From NCBI RefSeq assembly GCF_013359595.1, contig NZ_JABFMP010000016.1, positions 1 to 64,000 on the forward strand: a stretch of DNA of 64,000 bases, given 5' to 3'. The notes under the pieces are model-generated. The model worked only from the letters and a program-made list of their open reading frames with translations. It ran no database searches and had not been told where the DNA came from. The position numbers and the translations under genes were made by a program. The first letter of the stretch is position 1. Each line of letters starts with the position of its first letter. Origin of the DNA: Pseudomonas sp. C1C7. Its GTDB lineage: Bacteria > Pseudomonadota > Gammaproteobacteria > Pseudomonadales > Pseudomonadaceae. Of the stretch, positions 57,586 to 64,000 are shown one piece after another.

Positions 57586-59727
57586 TCAGACCTTGAACTG
57601 ATTGATCAACCGCCGCTGTTGCTCGGCCAGTTTGGTCAGGTCGGCACTGGCCGCGCTGGATTCATCGGCGCCGCCTGCCACTTCATTGGCCACCTGGCCG
57701 ATGTTGATCACGTTGCGGTTGATGTCGTCGGCCACCGCGCTCTGTTCTTCGGCGGCGCTGGCAATCTGGGTGTTCATGTCGTTGATCACCGATACCGCCT
57801 GGGTGATGGTTTCCAGTGCTTGGGCCGCTTTCGCCGCGTGCTGCACGCTTTCGTCCGTGCGCTGCTGGCTGTCCTCCATCACCCGCACCACGTCCCGCGT
57901 GCCTTGCTGCAACTGTTGGATCATTGTCTGGATTTCTTCGGTGGCGCCCTGAGTCTTCTGCGCCAGGTTGCGCACTTCGTCGGCCACCACGGCAAAACCG
58001 CGACCCTGTTCACCGGCCCGCGCCGCCTCGATGGCCGCGTTCAGGGCCAGCAGGTTGGTCTGTTCGGCAATGCCGCGAATGGCGGTGAGGATCGCGTTGA
58101 TGTTCTCGCTGTCCTTGGCCAGGGTCTGCACCACGCCCACCGCGCGACCGATCTCCACCGCCAGGGCGCCAATCGAATTCGACGTGTCATGCACGATCTG
58201 CTTGCCCTCGCTGGCCGCCTGATCGGCATGGCTGGCGGCCTGTGCGGCCTGGGTCGCGTTGCGCGCCACGTCCTGGGCGGTGGCGGTCATTTCCTGCACG
58301 GCGGTGGCCACCTGATCGATCTCGGCCATCTGCTTGTGCACGCCGGTGTTGGTGCGAATCGCGATATCGGCGGTGTGCTCGGACGAATCGCTGACGCTCT
58401 GCACCGACGTCACGACCTGGCTGATCATCGCCTGCAGCTTGGCCAGGAAGGTGTTGAAGCCCTTGGCGATCGAGCCCAGTTCGTCGGCGCGGTCGCTGGT
58501 CAAACGGCGGGTCAGGTCGCCTTCGCCCTGAGCGATGTCGTCGAGCATGGCGACCATCTGCTTCAGCGGACGGGCGATACCGTGGCCCACCAGCCAGATC
58601 ACCAGCAGGCCGAGACCGGCAATCAAAAGGCCGACCATGGCCATGCCGAAGGTGTCGGATTTGCGCTGGGTATTGAGGTCAGCCTGCAGCGATTGCAGGT
58701 CGGCCATCACCGCGTTCAGCGGCAGTTGCAGCATCATGGTCCAGCGCGCGTCGGTCTGGCCGATGCCGAACGGCAGGTACAACTCGATGCGGCCCTGGGC
58801 CTTGTCGACGCTGTAGGTGACTTCGCCGCGCTTGAGATTGGCCATGTTGGCAATCTGCTGGCTGTCGAGGATGTCGCTGACCTTCTCGCCGAACTTGCTC
58901 GGGTCCTTGGTGTAGGCCACGATCCGGCCGTTGCCGCCGATCAGGGCCATTTGCCCGGCGCCGCCGTAGAGTTTCTGGTTGGCGGTCAGGAGCATTTCCT
59001 GGATGAAGTTCACCGACAGGTCGGCGCCGACGATGCCCTGGAAGGCGCCGTTGAGCATGATCGGTTCAATGAAGGAGGCGAGCATGACGATCTTGTCGCC
59101 GACCTTGTAGGGCGCCGGATCGATCACGCAGGGCTTTTGGGTTTCCTTGGAACACAGGTAGTACTCGCTGGCGCGCACGCCGGTGGACAGGGTTTTCTGG
59201 TCATCCACGTCCACCAGCTTGTCCTGGCCCAGGCTGCCGTCGGCATTGCGGAACCACCAGGGCAGGAAACGGCCGTCCTTGGCGTCGATACCGACGACAT
59301 GGGTGCCGATATAGGCGGCATCGTTGTGATCCAGCGCATCCTTCTCCCAGCCGATATAAGTGCCGAGGATTTTCGGGTTTTTCGCCACGTTTTCCTTGAT
59401 CAGACCGATCAATTGCTCACGGCTCAGGCTCAGCGCCGGCTGGCCGTCGGCGCCCTTGGTGCCGATCAGGGTGTTGACCCGCACCAGGCCACCGGCGATC
59501 AGCAATGGCGCTTCCAATTCACGCTGAATCTGGCTGACCTGGGTCTGCGCCAGGGAGGTCAGGCGCTGCTCGATGACCTGTTCGAATTGTGCCTGGGTCC
59601 GCTCCTGGACCATGTCCTGGGTCCGGGCGCCGGAAAACAGCGCGTAGACCACCAGCGCGGCCACCACGCTGAGAACGATGGCGCCCGCCAGGGCCGCCAC
59701 GGAAAACTGGATTGACTTGAATTTCAT
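57586..59727 (-). CDS. Cache-type methyl-accepting chemotaxis protein
   Basis: 713 residues from the ATG at 59727 ([19 protein letters not shown]). An open frame extends far upstream through the promoter and the M48 gene on the other strand and is not coding. TM1 about 10-32, a periplasmic dCache-like domain ([22 protein letters not shown]), TM2 near 350, HAMP, and the MCP tip [21 protein letters not shown]. Position suggests the orthologue of P. aeruginosa PctD (PA4633, a choline/acetylcholine receptor), but the ligand is not provable here. Confidence 0.88.
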   Translation of the reverse strand: MKFKSIQFSVAALAGAIVLSVVAALVVYALFSGARTQDMVQERTQAQFEQVIEQRLTSLAQTQVSQIQRELEAPLLIAGGLVRVNTLIGTKGADGQPALSLSREQLIGLIKENVAKNPKILGTYIGWEKDALDHNDAAYIGTHVVGIDAKDGRFLPWWFRNADGSLGQDKLVDVDDQKTLSTGVRASEYYLCSKETQKPCVIDPAPYKVGDKIVMLASFIEPIMLNGAFQGIVGADLSVNFIQEMLLTANQKLYGGAGQMALIGGNGRIVAYTKDPSKFGEKVSDILDSQQIANMANLKRGEVTYSVDKAQGRIELYLPFGIGQTDARWTMMLQLPLNAVMADLQSLQADLNTQRKSDTFGMAMVGLLIAGLGLLVIWLVGHGIARPLKQMVAMLDDIAQGEGDLTRRLTSDRADELGSIAKGFNTFLAKLQAMISQVVTSVQSVSDSSEHTADIAIRTNTGVHKQMAEIDQVATAVQEMTATAQDVARNATQAAQAASHADQAASEGKQIVHDTSNSIGALAVEIGRAVGVVQTLAKDSENINAILTAIRGIAEQTNLLALNAAIEAARAGEQGRGFAVVADEVRNLAQKTQGATEEIQTMIQQLQQGTRDVVRVMEDSQQRTDESVQHAAKAAQALETITQAVSVINDMNTQIASAAEEQSAVADDINRNVINIGQVANEVAGGADESSAASADLTKLAEQQRRLINQFKV

Positions 59728-59915
59728 GGGTGCTCCGCACGCAAAAGGTCGTCTGCGGAGCAATATCGGCAGGGGGTTCCAAGGGCATGAGCGGGTCTGG
59801 TGCAAATTCCTGCTTTTCGCGAGGCAGATGTCGCAAATGGATTGCAGCAGTTCGTAAACGACGCGGGTTTGCCGGGTTTGTGAATTTTTTGCTGCGCTGA
59901 CGCGTGCTTTGTCCG

Positions 59916-59953
59916 AAATTTGCGTCTTAGATTTAAATTTGCGTCTTAGATTT
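59916..59953. repeat. Exact 19-bp tandem repeat in a divergent promoter region
   Basis: AAATTTGCGTCTTAGATTT occurs twice head to tail (59916-59934 and 59935-59953), in the 303-nt gap between the chemoreceptor and the M48 protease gene. The remainder of the gap contains no gene. Confidence 0.9.
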
Positions 59954-60030
59954 GTTGCAGGTTTCGTTGTATCTGGCGCCGATACATTTACGCGCCTAGG
60001 ATACGGACAGGTTTTCCAGGGAGTCCTTTG

Positions 60031-60846
60031 ATGAACAAGACATTGGTGTTGTGTGGCCTGAGCGCAAGTCTGCTGCTCGGCGGATGCCAGTCGGTCAATA
60101 CCACCAGCGCCGGCGCCGTGGGCGTGGAGCGCAAGCAATACATGTTCAGCATGTTGTCCGAGCAGGAGGTCAACCAGATGTACGCCCAGTCTTATCAAAA
60201 GACGGTGGGCGAGGCGACCACCCAGGGCGTGCTGGACAAGACCAGCAGCGACGCCAAGCGCGTTCAGGTGATTGCCGACCGGCTGATCGCCCAGGCACCG
60301 AATTTCCGTCCGGATTCGGCCCAGTGGAAATGGGAAGTCAATCTGATCAAGAGCGACGAGCTCAACGCCAACTGCGGGCCTGGCGGCAAGATCATTTTCT
60401 ACACCGGGCTGATCGACAAGCTGCAACTGACCGACGATGAAATCGCCGCGGTCATGGGCCATGAAATCGCCCACGCCCTGCGCGAGCACGGTCGTGAAGC
60501 GATGTCCAAGGCTTACGGTATCGAAATGGCCAAGCAGGGCGCGGGCGCATTGCTGGGTCTGGGTCAGGACAGCCTGGCGCTGGCGGACGCGGTCGCCAAC
60601 TACGGCATGACCTTGCCCAACAGCCGTGCCAACGAGAACGAAGCCGACCTGATCGGCCTGGAACTGGCCGCTCGTGCCGGCTACAACCCGAACGCCGCGA
60701 TCACCCTGTGGAACAAGATGACCAAGGCTTCGGAAGGCTCGCCGCCGGAGTTCATGAGCACTCACCCGAACTCGTCGAGCCGGATCGCCTCGTTGCAGGC
60801 GGCGATTCCGAAGGTGATGCCGCTTTACAACAGCGCCAAGAAGTAA
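60031..60846 (+). CDS. M48-family metalloprotease lipoprotein
   Basis: 271 residues from the ATG at 60031. Lipobox LLGGC (Cys19). The zinc motif [10 protein letters not shown] contains HExxH, and a downstream E in [10 protein letters not shown] supplies the third ligand, as in LoiP/YcaL-type M48B proteases that act in outer-membrane protein quality control in the periplasm. Preceded by the 19-bp tandem repeat and a GGGAG ribosome-binding site. Confidence 0.9.
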   Translation: MNKTLVLCGLSASLLLGGCQSVNTTSAGAVGVERKQYMFSMLSEQEVNQMYAQSYQKTVGEATTQGVLDKTSSDAKRVQVIADRLIAQAPNFRPDSAQWKWEVNLIKSDELNANCGPGGKIIFYTGLIDKLQLTDDEIAAVMGHEIAHALREHGREAMSKAYGIEMAKQGAGALLGLGQDSLALADAVANYGMTLPNSRANENEADLIGLELAARAGYNPNAAITLWNKMTKASEGSPPEFMSTHPNSSSRIASLQAAIPKVMPLYNSAKK

Positions 60847-60856
60847 GCTGCAAGCT

Positions 60857-60898
60857 ACAAGTTTGAAGCAAAGCAGATCTGCTCTGCTTCAAACTTGC
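60857..60898. repeat. Palindrome between the M48 and GDT1 genes
   Basis: AAGTTTGAAGCA...TGCTTCAAACTT stem with an inner AGCAGATCTGCT palindrome, flanked by AAGCTGCAAGCT-type words. May act as a terminator for both convergent genes. Confidence 0.7.
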
Positions 60899-60926
60899 GG
60901 CTCATGGCTTGAAGCTTGCCGCTGCT

Positions 60927-61511
60927 TTACACCCACCCGCTGCTCTGCATCGCCTTGTACACCGCAACAATCGCCAGAATGAAGAACGCCGAAGCCGCCA
61001 GTCGGCGAATCAGCGTCAGTGGCAGTTTGTCCGCCGCGAAGTTACCTGCCAGTACCACCGGCACGTTGGCAATCAGCATGCCCGCGGTGGTGCCGATGAT
61101 CACCAGCCACAACTCCGGATACTGCGCCGCGAGCATCACGGTGGCGATCTGGGTCTTGTCGCCGATTTCTGCCAGGAAGAACGCAATCAGCGTGGTCACG
61201 AACGGCCCGAACTTGCGGGCGGTGCTGGCTTCGTCGTCATCCATCTTGTCCGGCACCAGGGTCCACAGGGCGGTCGCTGCGAAGCTCACTGCGAGGATCC
61301 AGTGCAATAACGTGTCGGAGAAGAAGCTGCCGACCCAGGCGCCTACTGCACCAGCCGCCGCGTGGTTGGCCAGGGTCGCGGCGACGATACCGGCGATGAT
61401 CGGCCAGGGCTTGCGGAAGCGGGCAGCCAGAATGAGCGCGAGCAGTTGCGTCTTGTCGCCGATTTCGGCCAAGGCAACGATTGCGGTGGGGACCAGTAAT
61501 GAATCCAGCAT
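60927..61511 (-). CDS. GDT1/TMEM165-family (UPF0016) cation transporter
   Basis: 194 residues from the ATG at 61511 (MLDSLLVPTAIVALAEIGDKTQ). Two E-x-G-D-K-T motifs (ALAEIGDKTQ near 14-23 and FLAEIGDKTQ near 115) mark the family, with about six membrane helices. Bacterial relatives export Mn2+. The upstream leader contains a manganese riboswitch-like structure, which fits expression under Mn2+ excess. Confidence 0.9.
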   Translation of the reverse strand: MLDSLLVPTAIVALAEIGDKTQLLALILAARFRKPWPIIAGIVAATLANHAAAGAVGAWVGSFFSDTLLHWILAVSFAATALWTLVPDKMDDDEASTARKFGPFVTTLIAFFLAEIGDKTQIATVMLAAQYPELWLVIIGTTAGMLIANVPVVLAGNFAADKLPLTLIRRLAASAFFILAIVAVYKAMQSSGWV

Positions 61512-61597
61512 CAGGGGTTTTCCTAAGGGGCAGGTCGACACGGCTATGACACGTACAGCCTTCCCGCCCCGGGTAAGGTGTGCGTGTCATAGGTCTT

Positions 61598-61740
61598 GTC
61601 AAACCCTGCGATCCGTCTGATGCGGTCGCTTGGGTCGCATGCGCCATGGTCTGAGGACCAAGTATGTTGACGCACGCCGGACGAGCATGGCGCTCGTGGG
61701 AGACTACTCCCCTAGGACGGAGCGGATTCTGCCTAGGCAA
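61598..61740 (-). promoter_or_regulatory. yybP-ykoY (manganese) riboswitch-like leader
   Basis: On the minus strand a conserved GGGGAGTAG (61712-61704) is followed by a stem with GTGCGTCAACAT (near 61675-61664) pairing toward ATGGCGCATGC, the arrangement seen in E. coli mntP/alx leaders. A strong downstream hairpin (CTATGACACG/CGTGTCATAG, 61544-61592) precedes the gene and may be the expression platform. Confidence 0.8.
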
Positions 61741-61764
61741 AACCCATCGTGCAAGCACAAATTT

Positions 61765-62763
61765 CTAGCCGCGTTTGGCCCGGTAGATGCGAAAGCCCTG
61801 TCCTTCGGCCTTGATTGCGCACACCCCGAGATGCTCTTCGATCAACGGCTGGTACTTCAGGAAGCTGTTGGCCACCAAGCGAAGTTCGCCACCGTTTTTC
61901 AGATGTTTGGCTGCTTTTCGCAGCAAGTTTTCCGTCGCCTGATAGTCGGTGTGAACGCCGGTATGGAACGGCGGATTGGTCAAAATCGCATTCAGCCCGG
62001 TGGGAGCCGCATCGATTCCGTCACCGGTAATCACCTCGGCTTCCAGACCATTGGCCGCCAGGGTCAAGCGGCTGCTGGCGGCGGCGAACGCGTCGACGTC
62101 CAGCATCGTGACCTGAGTGTCCGGGTAGCGACGTTTTACCGCAGCTCCCAATACCCCCGCGCCACAACCGAAGTCCAGCAGATGACCGCCCGGCAGTTTG
62201 TCCAGATGTTCGAGCAGCAGGGCGCTGCCGCGATCCAGACGGCCATGGCTGAAGACGCCCGGCAGGCTGATGACCTTGAGCGGGCCTTCGGCCAGGGGCA
62301 GTTCGTATTCCTGGGCCAGGCTTTCCAGCGATTTGGCCTGGGGAGCGTTGTCCACGGTGACCTGCCAGAGTTGGCAATGCCGTGCGCTGTCGAGCTTTCG
62401 CGGTTTGCCAAACGGGTTCAACTGCTTGGCCGCGCCTTCGATGCCGCTGCGCTTTTCCCCCACCAGATACACCTCGCGACCCTGCAGGCGCGACGCCACG
62501 GCGTTGAGCAGGTAGTCGGTCAGGTCCTTGGCCTTGGGCAGAAACACCACGGCGCTGTCGAACGCGAAGTCGGGCACATTCACCCCGAACGCGCTGCGCC
62601 CGGCAAAGCGTGCATCCAGCGCCGCCTGATCGCCGGCATGCCAGCACCAGCCGTGGGCGGCGGGCAGGCGGCCGAGCAAATCGTCGGCGGGTAGGCCGGC
62701 CAGCAGCACGGCACCTTCAAATAATTCGGCCTGACGAAGCAGTACTTCACTGCGCGGATCCAT
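61765..62763 (-). CDS. rsmC: 16S rRNA guanine-N2 methyltransferase RsmC
   Basis: 332 residues. The N-terminal domain lacks a SAM motif; the C-terminal half has [15 protein letters not shown] and the catalytic NPPFH ([16 protein letters not shown]). This two-domain layout is that of RsmC (m2G1207 in the 30S head). Starts 33 nt from the end of the hydroxyacid dehydrogenase gene on the same strand, possibly one transcript. Confidence 0.92.
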   Translation of the reverse strand: MDPRSEVLLRQAELFEGAVLLAGLPADDLLGRLPAAHGWCWHAGDQAALDARFAGRSAFGVNVPDFAFDSAVVFLPKAKDLTDYLLNAVASRLQGREVYLVGEKRSGIEGAAKQLNPFGKPRKLDSARHCQLWQVTVDNAPQAKSLESLAQEYELPLAEGPLKVISLPGVFSHGRLDRGSALLLEHLDKLPGGHLLDFGCGAGVLGAAVKRRYPDTQVTMLDVDAFAAASSRLTLAANGLEAEVITGDGIDAAPTGLNAILTNPPFHTGVHTDYQATENLLRKAAKHLKNGGELRLVANSFLKYQPLIEEHLGVCAIKAEGQGFRIYRAKRG

Positions 62764-62796
62764 AACTGCTCCTGTGAAAAAAAGTCCGGCAGTTTA

Positions 62797-63762
62797 TCAA
62801 CTGACGACCCGCAGCGCCTTACCGCTGAAGTAGCCCAGGGCGTTTTCAGTGACCTGACCCACGATCCGCTGCCGTGCTTCGCGACTGCCCCAGGCGTTGT
62901 GCGGGGTGACGATCAGGCGCGGGATATCGCCGGCCAGCAACGGATTGCCGTTGACTGGCGGCTCCACGCTCAGCACGTCGGTGGCGGCACCGCCCAGATG
63001 ACCATTGCGCAAGGCATCGGCCAGCGCCTGCTCATCGATCAGGCCGCCACGGGCGGTGTTGACGACGAACGCGCCCGGCTTCATCGAGGCCAGTTCACGG
63101 GCACCGATGAAGTGCCGGGTATGTTCGTTGAGCGGGCAGTGCAGGGTCAGTGCGTCGACTTGCGGCAGCAGTTCATCCAGCGGCAAACGGTCGGGACGGG
63201 CAGGGCGCCCCGGGATCTGGCCCAGCAGCACGCGCATGCCAAAGGCTTCTGCCAGGCGCGCGACGGCGCCACCCAGTTCTCCGTGGCCGAGCAGGCCCAG
63301 GGTTTTGCCTTCCAGTTCGACGATCGGGTAGTCCAGCAGGCAGAACTGCTTGGCCTGTTGCCAGCGCCCTTCACCGACGGCTTTCTGATAGTCGGTCAGA
63401 CGCGTGGCCAGGTTGAGCAGCAGCATGATGGTGTGCTGCGCCACGGACGGTGTGCCGTAGCCCTGGCAGTTGCACACGGTGATCCCGTGAGCACGGGCTG
63501 CGGCCAGATCGACGTTGTTGGTGCCGGTGGCGGTGATCAGGATCAGCTTCAGATCCGGGCTGGCGGCCATGGCGGCCGCGTCGATCATGATCTTGTTGGT
63601 GATGGCGACGGTGGCACCCTTGAGGTGGTCGATCACCTGGTCGGGCAAGGTCCGGGCGAACAGTTGCAGTTCACCGAAACACTGGCGCAGCGGGCTCAGG
63701 TCGAGGTCGCCGAGATCCAGGGACGGGTGATCGAGGAAAACGGCGCGGCGGTTGTTCGTCAT
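62797..63762 (-). CDS. hprA: D-2-hydroxyacid dehydrogenase (glycerate dehydrogenase-like)
   Basis: 321 residues from the ATG at 63762 (a TTG one codon upstream is less likely). NAD motif LGLLGHGELGGAVARL, the catalytic Arg in NTARGGLIDE, Glu in VLSVEPP and His in VTPHNAWGS. The family reduces hydroxypyruvate or glyoxylate with NAD(P)H; the hprA assignment also rests on its remembered position in Pseudomonas. Confidence 0.87.
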   Translation of the reverse strand: MTNNRRAVFLDHPSLDLGDLDLSPLRQCFGELQLFARTLPDQVIDHLKGATVAITNKIMIDAAAMAASPDLKLILITATGTNNVDLAAARAHGITVCNCQGYGTPSVAQHTIMLLLNLATRLTDYQKAVGEGRWQQAKQFCLLDYPIVELEGKTLGLLGHGELGGAVARLAEAFGMRVLLGQIPGRPARPDRLPLDELLPQVDALTLHCPLNEHTRHFIGARELASMKPGAFVVNTARGGLIDEQALADALRNGHLGGAATDVLSVEPPVNGNPLLAGDIPRLIVTPHNAWGSREARQRIVGQVTENALGYFSGKALRVVS

Positions 63763-63853
63763 CAACTGTACCTTTTGTGCAATGAACTGAAGGCGTAATC
63801 TGCCGAGCCTAACAGATGAAACAAACAGTTACGCTTAGCTAAAAGGAGTCCTC

Positions 63854-64000
63854 ATGTACTGGACCGAGTTCTTGACCGTTGCCCTGATCCACCTGCTGGC
63901 GGTGGCCAGCCCGGGCCCGGACTTCGCCGTGGTAGTACGCGAGAGCGTGACCCACGGGCGTCGTGCCGGCACCTGGACGGCGCTGGGCGTCGGCACGGCG
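63854..64000 (+). CDS. LysE/RhtB-family amino acid exporter, 5' part
   Basis: 49 codons to the window edge, from the ATG at 63854 with AAAAGGAG at 63841-63848. Reads MYWTEFLTVALIHLLAVASPGPDFAVVVRES, the characteristic first helix and SPGPD motif of LysE/RhtB exporters. The 3' part is outside the window. Confidence 0.85.
   Translation, partial: MYWTEFLTVALIHLLAVASPGPDFAVVVRESVTHGRRAGTWTALGVGTA

Noticed and set aside
57586..60765. A 1,059-codon open frame extending the chemoreceptor upstream
   Set aside because: The extra 346 codons run antisense through the M48 protease gene and the promoter region, and the protein clearly begins at 59727 with a signal-anchor helix.

Overview
The window is Pseudomonas chromosome, most likely from the P. 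fluorescens group. The evidence is protein-level similarity to known Pseudomonas families, GC-rich codon use, abundant Pseudomonas-type REP palindromes (GGGAGCGAGCCTGCTCGCGA and GCTGCCGAAGGCTGCGATCTTTTGAT classes) and a gene order that, read right to left, follows the P. aeruginosa PA4626 (hprA) to PA4686 (mksB) region as I remember it. It looks like core chromosome with accessory genes interspersed. I see no insertion sequence, prophage, integrase or CRISPR array.

Layout. 0.15-3.7 kb: a LetAB/PqiAB-type intermembrane lipid-transport operon, with the membrane subunit split into two genes and a six-MCE-domain tunnel protein. 3.85-8.7 kb (minus): the MksFEB condensin operon. 8.9-11.4 kb: a HolD-like clamp-loader psi subunit, rimI, an acidic unknown and a beta-carbonic anhydrase. 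11.4-25.5 kb: a mixed, probably variable stretch holding a bacterial SET-domain protein, an uncharacterised exported protein, a frameshifted MNT nucleotidyltransferase, a short-chain fatty acid transporter, an MFS symporter, a soluble PAS-PAS chemoreceptor, a flavin reductase-like protein, ddl, a lipoprotein gamma-glutamyltransferase, a DUF2817 peptidase-like protein, tRNA-Met and a membrane chemoreceptor. 25.9-32.8 kb (minus): core housekeeping genes ychF, pth, rplY, prs, tRNA-Gln, ispE, lolB and a TPR lipoprotein. 33.0-37.8 kb (plus): hemA-prfA-prmC-moeB-murI, tightly overlapped, then pagL.

38.5-46.5 kb is the most interesting part. A minus-strand operon encodes a TudS-DUF1722 (RudS-type) tRNA 4-thiouridine desulfidase, a MerR/LitR-family regulator, a DNA photolyase and a short-chain dehydrogenase. 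A bacterial renalase, a TIGR01777 (YfcH) protein and ferrochelatase lie beside it. Matching operator-like dyads (TRTACA-N12-TGTAYA type) sit over the promoters of the rudS operon and the renalase gene. I read this as a light-responsive photoprotection regulon.

46.7-64 kb: uracil salvage (uraA, upp), hypoxanthine phosphoribosyltransferase, a WbuC-family cupin, mqo, several small conserved hypotheticals, a YajG lipoprotein, a PlsC-type acyltransferase, CPXCG and DUF2007 small proteins, an SRAP/YedK paralogue lacking key active-site residues, a Cache-type chemoreceptor, an M48 lipoprotein protease, a GDT1/TMEM165 transporter preceded by a manganese (yybP-ykoY) riboswitch-like leader, rsmC, a D-2-hydroxyacid dehydrogenase and the start of a LysE-family exporter cut by the window edge.
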